A stretch of DNA of 64,000 nucleotides from NCBI RefSeq assembly GCF_026914265.1, contig NC_069132.1, forward strand, positions 67,780,993 through 67,844,992, in the 5' to 3' direction. Below, piece after piece: positions 23,966 to 36,160 of this stretch. A program made the translations under genes and the position numbers. Positions within the stretch are counted from its first letter, which is position 1, and each line of letters starts with the position of its first letter. The DNA is from Mya arenaria. Its lineage: Eukaryota > Mollusca > Bivalvia > Myida > Myidae. Below the pieces are notes generated by a model. That model made no database searches. It saw only the letters and a list, made by a program, of their open reading frames with translations, and had not been told where the DNA came from.

Positions 23966-24339
23966 GCCTTCCCAGCTTCCAAGTCATCAGTCATCACACC
24001 TAGTAAGATAATCAAGTAAGACAACTCCTATTTATTTGATTGATACTTTTTACAGGCTTCCCAGTCATGGGTCATCACACCTAGTAAAATAATCAAGTAA
24101 GACAACTCCTATGTATTTGATTGATACTTTTTACAGGCTCCTCAGTCATCAGTCATCACACCTAGTAAGATAATCAAGTAAGACAACTCCTATGTATTTG
24201 ATTGATACTTTATACAGGCTCCTCAGTCATTGGTCATCACACCTAGTAAGATAATCAAGTAAGACAACTCCTATGTATTTGATTGATACTTTATTCAGGC
24301 TCCTCAGTCATGGGTCATCACACCTAGTAAGATAATCAA

Positions 24340-26850
24340 GTAAGACAACTCCTATGTATTTGATTGATACTTTATACAGGCTCCTCAGTCATGGGTCATC
24401 ACACCTAGTAAGATAATCAAGTAAGACAACTCCTATGTATTTGATTGATACTTTATTCAGGCTCCTCAGTCATGGGTCATCACACCTAGTAAGATAATCA
24501 AGTAAGGCAACTCCTATGTATTTGATTGATACTTTATACAGGCTCCTTAGTCATGGGTCATCACACCTAGTAAGATAATCAAGTAAGGCAACTCCTATGT
24601 ATTTGATTGATACTTTATACAGGCTCCTCAGTCATGGGTCATCACACCTAGTAAGATAATCAAGTAAGACAACTCCTATGTATTTGATTGATACTTTATA
24701 CAGGCTCCTCAGTCATCAGTCATCACACCTAGTAAGATAATCAAGTAAGACAACTCCTATGTATTTGATTGATACTTTATTCAGGCTCCTCAGTCATGGG
24801 TCATCACACCTAGTAAGATAATCAAGTAAGACAACTCCTATGTATTTGATTGATACTTTATTCAGGCTCCTCAGTCATGGGTCATCACACCTAGTAAGAT
24901 AATCAAGTAAGACAACTCCTATGTATTTGATTGATACTTTATACAGGCCCCCCAGTCATCAGTCATCACACCTAGTAAGATAATCAAGTAAGACAACTCC
25001 TATGTATTTGATTGATACTTTATACAGGCTCCTCAGTCATGGGTCATCACACCTAGTAAGATAATCAAGTAAGACAACTCCTATGTATTTGATTGATACT
25101 TTATTCAGGCTCCTCAGTCATGGGTCATCACACCTTGTAAGATTATCAAGAAAGACAACTCCTATGTATTTGATTGATACTTTATACAGGCTCCTCAGTC
25201 ATCAGTCATCACACCTAGTAAGATAATCAAGTAAGACAACTCCTATGTATTTGATTGATACTTTATACAGGCTCCTCAGTCATGGGTCATCACACCTTGT
25301 AAGATTATCAAGTAAGACAACTCCTATGTATTTGATTGATACTTTATACAGGCTCCTCAGTCATGGGTCATCACACCTAGTAAGATTATCAAGTAAGACA
25401 ACTCCTATGTATTTGATTGATACTATATACAGGCTCCTCAGTCATGGGTCATCACACCTTGTAAGATTATCAAGTAAGACAACTCCCATGTATTTGATTG
25501 ATACTTTATACAGGCTCCTCAGTCATGGGTCATCACACCTTGTAAGATTATCAAGTAAGACAACTCCTATGTATTTTATTAATACTTTATACAGGCTCCT
25601 CAGTCATGGGTCATCACACCTAGTAAGATTATCAAGTAAGACAACTCCTATGTATTTGATTGATACTTTATACAGGCTCCTTAGTCATCGGTCATCACAC
25701 CTTGTAAGATAATCAAGTAAGACAACTCATATGTATTTGATTGATACTTTTTACAGGCTTCCAAGTCATGGGTCATCACACCTTGTAAGATTATCAAGTA
25801 AGACAACTCCTATGTATTTGATTGATACTTTATACAGGCTCCTCAGTCATCAGTCATCACACCTTGTAAGATTATCAAGTAAGACAACTCCTATGTATTT
25901 GATTGATACTTTATACAGGCTCCTCAGTCATGGGTCATCACACCTTGTAAGATTATCAAGTAAGACAACTCCTATGTATTTCATTGATACTTTATACAGG
26001 CCCCCCAGTCATCAGTCATCACACCTTGTAAGATTATCAAGTAAGACAACTCCTATGTATTTGATTGATACTTTATACAGGCTCCTCAGTCATCAGTCAT
26101 CACACCTTGTAAGATAATCAAGAAAGACAACTCCCATGTATTTGATTGATAATTTATACAGGCCCCCCAGTCATCAGTCATCACACCTTGTAAGATTATC
26201 AAGTAAGACAACTCCTATGTATTTGATTGATACTTTATACAGGCTCCTCAGTCATCAGTCATCACACCTTGTAAGATAATCAAGAAAGACAACTCCCATG
26301 TATTTGATTGATACTTTATACAGGCCCCCCAGTCATCAGTCATCACACCTAGTAAGATAATCAAGTAAGACAACTCCTATGTATTTGATTGATACTTTAT
26401 ACAGGCTCCTCAGTCATCAGTCATCACACCTTGTAAGATTATCAAGTAAGACAACTCCTATGTATTTCATTGATACTTTATACAGGCCCCCCAGTCATGG
26501 GTCATCACACCTTGTAAGATAATCAAGTAAGACAACTCCTATGTATTTGATTGATACTTTATACAGGCCCCCCAGTCATCAGTCATCACACCTAGTAAGA
26601 TAATCAAGAAAGACAACTCCCATGTATTTGATTGATACTTTATACAGGCTCCTCAGTCATGGGTCATCACACCTAGTAAGATAATCAAGAAAGACAACTC
26701 CCATGTATTTGATTGATACTTTATACAGGCTCCTCAGTCATTGGTCATCACACCTAGTAAGATAATCAAGAAAGACAACTCCCATGTATTTGATTGATAC
26801 TTTATACAGGCTCCTCAGTCATTGGTCATCACACCTAGTAAGATAATCAA
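24340..26850. repeat. First half of a 2511-bp duplication in the 81-bp array
   Basis: Marker variants recur at a fixed offset: AAGGCAACTCC at 24504 and 27015, and the ATATGTATTTGATTG unit at 25731 and 28242, both 2511 bp apart (31 x 81). Upstream of about 24340 the two series stop agreeing. Confidence 0.85.
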
Positions 26851-29200
26851 GAAAGACAACTCCTATGTATTTGATTGATACTTTATACAGGCTCCTCAGT
26901 CATGGGTCATCACACCTAGTAAGATAATCAAGTAAGACAACTCCTATGTATTTGATTGATACTTTATTCAGGCTCCTCAGTCATGGGTCATCACACCTAG
27001 TAAGATAATCAAGTAAGGCAACTCCTATGTATTTGATTGATACTTTATACAGGCTCCTTAGTCATGGGTCATCACACCTAGTAAGATAATCAAGTAAGGC
27101 AACTCCTATGTATTTGATTGATACTTTATACAGGCTCCTCAGTCATGGGTCATCACACCTAGTAAGATAATCAAGTAAGACAACTCCTATGTATTTGATT
27201 GATACTTTATACAGGCTCCTCAGTCATCAGTCATCACACCTAGTAAGATAATCAAGTAAGACAACTCCTATGTATTTGATTGATACTTTATTCAGGCTCC
27301 TCAGTCATGGGTCATCACACCTAGTAAGATAATCAAGTAAGACAACTCCTATGTATTTGATTGATACTTTATTCAGGCTCCTCAGTCATGGGTCATCACA
27401 CCTAGTAAGATAATCAAGTAAGACAACTCCTATGTATTTGATTGATACTTTATACAGGCCCCCCAGTCATCAGTCATCACACCTAGTAAGATAATCAAGT
27501 AAGACAACTCCTATGTATTTGATTGATACTTTATACAGGCTCCTCAGTCATGGGTCATCACACCTAGTAAGATAATCAAGTAAGACAACTCCTATGTATT
27601 TGATTGATACTTTATTCAGGCTCCTCAGTCATGGGTCATCACACCTTGTAAGATTATCAAGAAAGACAACTCCTATGTATTTGATTGATACTTTATACAG
27701 GCTCCTCAGTCATCAGTCATCACACCTAGTAAGATAATCAAGTAAGACAACTCCTATGTATTTGATTGATACTTTATACAGGCTCCTCAGTCATGGGTCA
27801 TCACACCTTGTAAGATAATCAAGTAAGACAACTCCTATGTATTTGATTGATACTTTATACAGGCTCCTCAGTCATGGGTCATCACACCTAGTAAGATTAT
27901 CAAGTAAGACAACTCCTATGTATTTGATTGATACTATATACAGGCTCCTCAGTCATGGGTCATCACACCTTGTAAGATTATCAAGTAAGACAACTCCCAT
28001 GTATTTGATTGATACTTTATACAGGCTCCTCAGTCATGGGTCATCACACCTTGTAAGATTATCAAGTAAGACAACTCCTATGTATTTTATTAATACTTTA
28101 TACAGGCTCCTCAGTCATGGGTCATCACACCTAGTAAGATTATCAAGTAAGACAACTCCTATGTATTTGATTGATACTTTATACAGGCTCCTTAGTCATC
28201 GGTCATCACACCTTGTAAGATAATCAAGTAAGACAACTCATATGTATTTGATTGATACTTTTTACAGGCTTCCAAGTCATGGGTCATCACACCTTGTAAG
28301 ATTATCAAGTAAGACAACTCCTATGTATTTGATTGATACTTTATACAGGCTCCTCAGTCATGGGTCATCACACCTTGTAAGATTATCAAGTAAGACAACT
28401 CCTATGTATTTCATTGATACTTTATACAGGCCCCCCAGTCATCAGTCATCACACCTTGTAAGATTATCAAGTAAGACAACTCCTATGTATTTGATTGATA
28501 CTTTATACAGGCTCCTCAGTCATCAGTCATCACACCTTGTAAGATAATCAAGAAAGACAACTCCCATGTATTTGATTGATAATTTATACAGGCCCCCCAG
28601 TCATCAGTCATCACACCTTGTAAGATTATCAAGTAAGACAACTCCTATGTATTTGATTGATACTTTATACAGGCTCCTCAGTCATCAGTCATCACACCTT
28701 GTAAGATAATCAAGAAAGACAACTCCCATGTATTTGATTGATACTTTATACAGGCCCCCCAGTCATCAGTCATCACACCTAGTAAGATAATCAAGTAAGA
28801 CAACTCCTATGTATTTGATTGATACTTTATACAGGCTCCTCAGTCATCAGTCATCACACCTTGTAAGATTATCAAGTAAGACAACTCCTATGTATTTCAT
28901 TGATACTTTATACAGGCCCCCCAGTCATGGGTCATCACACCTTGTAAGATAATCAAGTAAGACAACTCCTATGTATTTGATTGATACTTTATACAGGCCC
29001 CCCAGTCATCAGTCATCACACCTAGTAAGATAATCAAGAAAGACAACTCCCATGTATTTGATTGATACTTTATACAGGCTCCTCAGTCATGGGTCATCAC
29101 ACCTAGTAAGATAATCAAGAAAGACAACTCCCATGTATTTGATTGATACTTTATACAGGCCCCCCAGTCATTGGTCATCACACCTAGTAAGATAATCAAG
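26851..29200. repeat. Second half of the 2511-bp duplication
   Basis: It follows the variant order of 24340-26780, except that one 81-bp unit is missing between the 25731/28242 marker and the GATAATTTATACAGG marker (26148 versus 28578, offset 2430 = 30 x 81). It ends with the array. Confidence 0.85.
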
Positions 29201-29210
29201 AAAGGCAACT

Positions 29211-31900
29211 CATATGGTCAGCTCTTATTTGTTTGGTTTGTAACATGCAAATATTCTGATTTGTTTGATTTTGTGATCACAAAAGGAAGGTTTGAGATTG
29301 AATTATTTTATTTAGTGTTATCAGTCTGATTAGTTAAAAAGAAGTACAAGATTTATTTTAGGTTTGTTATTCTGTTCCCAGACTGATGGAGCATTGTTTT
29401 ATTTGAAAACGAAAACTAGAAATGTTATCTTCTTTGTAATTTAAAGATAGAGAGTTTCCAATAGATTTTCCGTCATAGCCATTGAAAGATGTATTTTGTC
29501 TGTTGTTTCCGCCCTGCCACGGGAAACTTGGTGAGAAACAAACAACAGTATTTTTACAGCAACATATCGATTCTGAGCAAGGGCTAAGTAAAATTTTCCA
29601 GGGATGATTTAAGGATCTTAAGCTGTTTTTCATACAAAAACACTATTATGTATCTGACAAAATACGTTGGTAAGCATTTCCTTTCCCATCATTTTAAAAA
29701 TAGGTCAGAATTGCTAGATCTCAAAATTGTGTCCTTCACCTTTCTAATAATGGCATTTCATTGTTATGCCTTGATTAGTTTTGCTTCATTTAAAGAAAAG
29801 AAGAAATAAAACAATGATACAAGAATTGTCAAAAACTGATCGTTTACAATGAAGGTGAAGGGTTATCAACTACCTGGTGTCACTTTTTTTAACTTATGAG
29901 TGTATAAATGGAGGCACGGACAAGAAAATGCTACACCTAACCTTGCAGGCTTGTGGCAATTTCCACTTCTGCTTATACATAATGGTGTTCTACAACCTCT
30001 CTAGAATATGTTATTTTGCTGAATCTTTAATATCGACAGGCTTAATGAAGGTCCTCTCACACTTTATGACAACCATGGAATTTCCAAGAGAATGGAATGA
30101 GACATCATAATGAGACCAGAATATGGCAAACATTGACAGTAAAGCCTGACAAAAGCTTGTGGAGTCTTGTCTTTTATTTCATGTGCCTCAGTGACATTTG
30201 GCCTAAAGCCGAATCCATCAGGTTTCAGTTAAATTGTCTCATTTTTAGTTGCACCATTAGCTTGGGAGAAATTTGACTTTGAAAATCATTTCGTTTGAGG
30301 TTGAAACTTCAGAGAATCGGTGGCGAATATACATAAGGATGGGATTTGAGATGTTGGGTTGGGGTAGGACTCCGAATAGATTCATATATGTACAGAATGT
30401 TTATTAAAACATTGATTAGCAATGGTACCTTTTTAACATGCTGCATGAAGCCATAACCATAATACAATGTCCACTATCGGTACCACATGATGTATTTCCT
30501 AGAGGCCCGAGCAAATACAGTATGTTACATTAATTTCTGACAATAATGATGTGATATAAATAAATAAAAAAACAGAATTAAAAGTTATGATAATGTAGTT
30601 AAGGTAATCTAACAAATAAGCTTGTCATTTTATCTAGAAATTGGTGGTAATGAGAAATTATGATGACAAGTGACCTCATATGATTTTTGTATCATTTTTT
30701 CCTGGGGTGGGGGGAGCGTATCAAACCTTTTCAATTGGTATGGGATATCACCAGGCATACAAAAAACATATAATTGAGTATCAGATTCCTGAATGTCAAC
30801 CTCTCGTATCCTATAATCAAGCCTAAACCTTTAATGACATTTCCTGAAATTTCTCTGCAGTAAAAAAATCCTGTTGACTTCTAAAGACAGATCGACAACT
30901 TACTGGAGACTCTTACACACCTTTTCTCATGACATTATACAATGTACTATAAATAGAAATATTTCGGGAGGTTTCCTTGAAGGTGCAAGAAGGTTTTATG
31001 GATGCTATATCATATCTAATCTCGAGGTAAGCGTCATCGGATGGCCATTAATAATATCACAGATGTCAACGAGAATGTGTAACTTCTTGGCAATCTTTTA
31101 TACAAGCCATTCGTCCACATCTGTAAAGTAAGCTTGCACCATATGAGGGTAGAGCTCCCATGGTGTTTGTACTGAGAGTTCATTTGCAGAAGTAATTACA
31201 GTGGTGATGATTGGTCGCTGTATCATCACAACGGGAAAATGAGACCTGATGAAATTGGATAAAAAGAGCTGCAAATGGTTTGGTTTCTTGCTAGTAAAGC
31301 AGAATCTACTGTATGTAATCTGTGGCATGTTATTCCATACCAAATGGTTTGAATGTATCAGACCTTTCTACGAAATGTGACTTGACATTGAAATGAATAA
31401 ATCAGTGGTATATATATTAATGCTGATTATAATGTATATGCTCAGTCTAATGAAACATCAAAGTATTTAACTTATGACAGAATTCAAAATCATATCATAA
31501 GTGTATACAGGAAAGAGTACATTTCTATATATCCATGGTGTACTGGAACTGTAACTGTTCCTTACTTACTGTTTACAGTAACTTGTTTATTTTCATACAT
31601 CCATAATATATGGGAATTGTACATGCCTGTATATTTATTGTGTACAGGGACGGCATATTCCCGATTGAATTAGCTGGTAATAATGAAATGGGTCAAAGGA
31701 AATAGTGTGAAAATTTCAATTTCAAAAAAGCTCGTTGTGGCTTACTAACTCGTTTCCATGACTAAGTTATCATGTGTTCATGATTGAGTTATGTCATGGC
31801 CATGACTAAATACCACCTGGTTTCCTCGACTTTGTTGTCTTATATACAATACATACCAGAATATTAACTTGGGAAAGAAAATGAACAATAGTTATGACTG
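29211..31900. repeat. Local duplicon copy 5, with block X
   Basis: 29400-29640 is a copy of block X. 30040-30270 matches 4165-4370, 10940-11110 and 18425-18590. 30720-31340 matches 8330-8880, 12815-13520 and 20150-20720. 31740-31860 (a CCATGACTAA box) matches 13615-13700 and 20795-20880. It is the most diverged of the copies, and no gene is supported. Confidence 0.6.
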
Positions 31901-32165
31901 CCCATACTTGTTGTAGAGCGTTTTTTCTTGGGGTTCAAAAAGTCTGGCCACGCCAAAATGAAAGACGTAAAAATATGGTACGAGTAGCTCCTTTGCCTAC
32001 CGCTATGCATTAAAAGGGTAGTACTGGGAAAATAGTGTACTCAGTACTTATTAAACCCAGAAAAGGTGCATCAAGCATGTTAAAGAACCCAGAGGTCTCT
32101 TTGCAAAGAGCTAGGGTATTGCGACCAGAGCTCTTGTATCTTGCTCTATTTCTTTAAGTCTTCTG
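31901..32165. other. GC-richer unidentified block
   Basis: This stretch (GTCTGGCCACGCC, GGGTAGTACTGGG, AAAGAACCCAGAGG, AGAGCTAGGGTATTGCGACC) is richer in G and C than its surroundings and has no open frame. It has the look of a SINE body or non-LTR 3' end, but it was not identified. Confidence 0.3.
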
Positions 32166-33649
32166 TTCTTTCTGGCCCTCCAGTGTCTGGATTTGACTAG
32201 GAATTGCAGTAAATTCTATCTCATGTCACTTATGGCATTCAAACACAATTAAAGCTGAGATGGTGTCACATCAGGGTCTAGCCATAATGCAACCAATAGA
32301 TACGGGCAGACCTAATGATAGACTCAAAATAACAAATGATGAACCGCAGCATCATTTTTCATAATAATTATGCCAGTTTATCACAATATCAGTTTTAACT
32401 GCGAAAATTTCAGTGCAGAAATATTCATAGAGAATTAATAAAAATTGTCTTTCAAGAATGAACAAAATGAACCTTACTATACGTTAATCATTTGTACAGT
32501 GAAAATTAACAATATTTGGCGCAATCAGTGAATCAATACATTGTTGCGATATATTGCTTTGCCTATAGCTGTATATCTCTTTTTTTTCGCATATCATTTT
32601 TGTGACATCAATGAAGATGAAAATCTATGGTGTAAAATCTGTGTCTAATGAGGCCAGTCAGAAGGCAATAAAAGGCGATCGTGTTTAGCCCCCTGGTAAA
32701 TGACAAACATCTTTGAAGTGATTCATTTATTATTGATCAACTGTGAAACTCTTTTACTCCCTCTGATTGGTTTTCCTTTCTCAGGAAACAGTTTTCTCCC
32801 ATTGACTTAACCGATTATAATTAAACATGGAAACAATGTTATATGAGCATGCGATGAAACCTCAGGTAAATGTCAATTAATAGGAATCGTTTCTGATGAA
32901 ATGACTTGATGGAGTTACAGCAGTGTCACTTAATCTTTGAATCAGTGAGGCGTAGAAAAAAATATGTTTGTTTCTGGTTTCCTAACCAACGCTATTCTGC
33001 CACGATCCTAAATGTTCTTATTGTCCTATGAAATATATTTTCTCATTTGTGTGATTTCAATATATTTAAAGTTAAAAAAAGATATTTTCGGCTTTAAACA
33101 ATACCAGCAATGCTTATTCTGAGTGTATCCATGCTCTATAGCAATTATCCTACATTGTATAGTTTTAGGTAACAGAAAAATATCAAGAAAAAATTGGCTG
33201 ATACTTTTTTCCCGACCTACCTACCCTTTTTGGGGGGGGGGGCATGGAACTGGAATCAAACATATTTTTTAAGGCCTAATGTACTGACACACGTGAATGA
33301 TACGCGTGTTTGGTCAAAGGCTTATTGCTCACACGCCCACATTTTCTAAAGGTTGTGTAATTGAATTCTCGCCAATATTTATAAATCAACTTGTTGCTGT
33401 TGATGACGTATATGCAGATTTAAGATTATCAAAGTTAGGACTTTTTTTATGATCTTTAAATGAAATTTTGCCCTAGAACCCCAGCCCTGCAAAGCACAAT
33501 GAAAAATAATTATGATAAGAATTGTGACAAATTAGATCAACTTTAACTGAAACTTCAGCCTTAATTTTGTGAAACACATGCAACAGCTTGTTACAGCTGC
33601 TCAGTTCCTGTGTGGAAGGAAAAAATAATAATTCAAGGGAATCTCTTAT
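32166..33649. other. AT-rich stretch, nothing recognised
   Basis: No gene, RNA or organised repeat is seen. A G-run lies at about 33231-33241. Confidence 0.5.
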
Positions 33650-34040
33650 TCATGCCGAACCCACATTACAGTAGCGCCAGGTCAAGGTCACAGTTCAACG
33701 TCAGAATTTTGAGCCATATATTTAGTGAAAGCTCCATATCTCTTAAATACCTTGAAGAATTTTCATGCACACAATATCGAGGCAATATGCAGAACCCACG
33801 TTACTGGCACACAGCACAGGCTCAAGGTAAAGGTCACAGTAAAAGCTCATTGGCTCAAGTCATGGATTTCTGATGTCTGATCCATACCTCCTAAACCACT
33901 TAAAGGATTTTCATAAAGCTTGGGTAACATGTTAACAACATTTACACCACATGCAGAACTGATACACCCTGTGCGCTTGCTCAAGGTCAATGACACAGTT
34001 CAAGGTCATAGGTTCGAGTCATTGTTTTCATATTGGCTTC
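33650..34040. repeat. Degraded GGTCAAGGTCAC tandem element
   Basis: Two to three loose units are visible, with CAGGTCAAGGTCACAGTTCA near 33680, CTCAAGGTAAAGGTCACAGT near 33821 and GCTCAAGGTCAATGACACAG near 33979. Each is preceded by a GCAGAACCCAC- or GCAGAACTGATAC-like stretch. It has no recognisable ends. It is related in motif, not in overall sequence, to elements A, C, D and E. Confidence 0.5.
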
Positions 34041-34159
34041 ATATCTTTTAAACCCATTTTCATTTACTTGGGTAAAATGATGACTTCATCAAAAACCAAA
34101 GACCACTTCATATCTCAAAATACCAAATGTTGTAGATTGTTTTTTTACGGAGACAAATA

Positions 34160-34992
34160 TAGGACAAAACATTCCAGGTCATTTTCACATGGTGGACAAA
34201 ACATCCCAGGTCATTTTGACATGGTGGACAAAAAATCCCAGGTCATTTTGACATGGTGGACAAAACATCCCAGGTCATTTTGACATGGTGGACAAAACAT
34301 CCCAGGTCATTTTGACATGGTGAACAAAACCTTCCAGGTCATTTTGACACGGTGGACAAAACACCCTAGGTCATTTTGACACGGTGGACAAAACATCCCA
34401 GGTCATTTTGACACGGTGGACAAAACACCCTAGGTCATTTTGACATGGTGGACAAAACCTCCCATGTCATTTTGACATGGTGGACAAAACACCCTAGGTC
34501 ATTTTGACATGGTGGACAAAACCTCCCATGTCATTGTGACAGGATGGACAAAACCTCACAGGTCATTTTGACAGGGTGGACAAAACCTCCCATGTCATTT
34601 TGACAGGGTGGACAAAACCTCCCAGGTCATTTTGACATGTTGGACAAAACATCCCAGGTCATTTTGACATGTTGGACAAAACACCTTAGGTCATTTTGAC
34701 ATGGTGGACAAAACATCCCAGATCATTTTGACATGATGGTCAAAACATCCCAGGTCATTTTGACATGGTGGACAAAACATTCCAGGTCATTTTGACATTG
34801 TAGTCAAAACATCCCAGGTCATTTTGACATTGTGGACAATACATCTCAGGTCACTTTGACATGGTGGACAAAACATTCCAGGTCATTTTGACATGGTGGA
34901 CAAAACATCCCAGGTCATTTTGACATGGTGGACAAAAACATCCCAGGTCATGTTGACATTGTGGTCAAAACATCCCAGGTCATTTTGACATT
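34160..34992. repeat. 32-bp minisatellite, about 26 copies
   Basis: Unit CCAGGTCATTTTGACATGG plus TGGACAAAACATC repeats every 32 bp (TCATTTTGAC at 34211 and 34243). Variants include CCTAGGTC, CCCATGTC and GACAGGG. The unit includes GGTCATTTTGAC, a small near-palindrome. Confidence 0.95.
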
Positions 34993-35895
34993 CAAAGCCC
35001 ATCAATAATGAGACACTCATTTACATCTATAAATAATTTTATCAACTACCGGAAAACTACCTTAAGTGTGTTGTTGTGATAAAAGTGTGTCCATACTGAC
35101 AAACATTTATAGGATATAATATCCAGGATGGGATGTTCCATACACCATGTCAAATTGATGTGGGAGGTTTTGTCCAGCTAGTCAAAAATGACATGGCAGG
35201 TTTTGTCTGGCTCCAAGGAAGACATCTGGTTTTGTTATACCAAAAACAACCATCTCCTTTTGGTTGTGTTGAAATATCTGAAATTATCCTCAATTATCCA
35301 CAAGAATTACAAGATTTATTTTCTTTTTGTTTTTCTTCTCAGAATGAAATTACATTGAACAAAATAATGAAAATTTATTGTCTTTGTAATTTTAAGCTGA
35401 AGGGTTTCTGTCATAGCTGATAAGTGAAAGATGTATTTTGTTTCCATCCTGTAATTGGAAACTAGGCTTGATGAGAAGCAAACAACAGTATTTTTAAAAC
35501 AAGGATAGAACAGTTCCCTTGGGATTTTTTATGTTTCTTCAGCTGGTATTTGTACAAACAAATTTATATGTAAAATGTCTGTGTTAGGCCTTCAAAAAAA
35601 AAAAGAAAAGAGAAATATTAGTTTTCAAACTTTTGGAAAGGAAATGCATTTATGAAGCTGATAAAGAAGGGAAATATGTTAAGAAGATTGTAACAAACCA
35701 TTAAAATAGTTTTGATATATATATATATAACTCGGGTTACATGAATTTAAAAAGATAATATGCTTGTTTATTTCACTATTCTTCAGTTTTTTCGTGCTAG
35801 AACAGAAGGTTTGAAAATGAAACCTGACGCTAAATTGATAATCAATTTTGTATGGTGTCACATTGTCTAAAATATACTTCTCCTTGATGTTCCAG
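34993..35895. other. Upstream flank or intron of the membrane protein gene
   Basis: 35370-35560 is a further diverged copy of block X. The end of the stretch is pyrimidine-rich and closes with TTCCAG at 35890-35895, the acceptor for the first recognised exon. No earlier exon was found with confidence. Confidence 0.5.
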
Positions 35896-36032
35896 GCTTT
35901 GTTGACATTTTTGGTTCCGGGGTCACACTGCTGGGAATGCTAATGATTGCAGTGGCTGTTCTGATTGGTCTGTACGCCCTACGCCTCTACCTGATAGCCG
36001 GTGGCAGGAAAGGTCATGACCCCTCTGTTCAG
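35896..36032 (+). CDS. Membrane protein gene, exon with the transmembrane segment
   Basis: An acceptor TTCCAG and a donor CAG|GTGAGG bound a 137-nt exon: 2 nt of a split codon plus 45 codons ending in Gln. The frame reads FVDIFGSG, then a hydrophobic stretch V9-L28, then R29 and a basic GGRKGHD segment. Basic residues on the C-terminal side predict a single-pass protein with the C-terminus in the cytosol. The region is clearly richer in G and C than its surroundings, as expected of an exon. The first part of the protein (signal peptide and any extracellular domain) must lie in exons further upstream, possibly outside the window. The family is not recognised. Confidence 0.75.
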
Positions 36033-36068
36033 GTGAGGTATAGGGGCTGTATTATAACTTTTTTATTT

Positions 36069-36160
36069 TATGATTTTGAATGAGCCTTATATTTACGTAA
36101 ATATCGGAAACCATTGATATAAGACTGCTGACAAAGATCAGATTGCAGTTGCACACCATA
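36069..36160. mobile_element. Fragment of TTAA-type palindromic MITE
   Basis: It contains GAATGAGCC, CATTGATATAAGACTGCTGA and CAAAGATCAGATTGCAG, the left-arm sequence of the family seen whole at 60232-60587. Only one arm is present. Confidence 0.6.

Larger units (their letters stand above)
23966..29210. repeat. 81-bp tandem array, about 64 copies
   Basis: Each 81-bp unit contains GTAAGACAACTCCTATG, GATTGATACTTTATACAG, GCTCCTCAGTCATGGGTC and ATCACACCTAGTAAG. Diagnostic variants are CATGGGTCAT versus CATCAGTCAT or CATTGGTCAT, CTAGTAAG versus CTTGTAAG, CTCCTCAG versus CCCCCCAG, and CAAGTAAG versus CAAGAAAG. The unit equals 27 codons, so plus-strand frames with MYLIDTLYRLLSH repeat until a variant unit introduces a stop; they are not proteins. 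The first units (from about 23966) are degenerate and the last decays at 29210. Confidence 0.97.

Noticed and set aside
25245..28547. Plus-strand frames with MYLIDTLYRLLSH repeats of 27 residues
   Set aside because: 81 bp is a multiple of three; the frames end wherever a unit has the CAAGAAAG or GATAATCAAG variant. They are a repeat artefact.
23966..29210. CRISPR-like or satellite-with-spacers reading of the 81-bp array
   Set aside because: There are no unique spacers; variation is point-like and shared between units. The sequence is eukaryotic.
29367..29633. 88-codon minus-strand frame in block X
   Set aside because: The equivalent frames at 17836-18186 and 35390-35560 have different residues and stops; no domain is seen.
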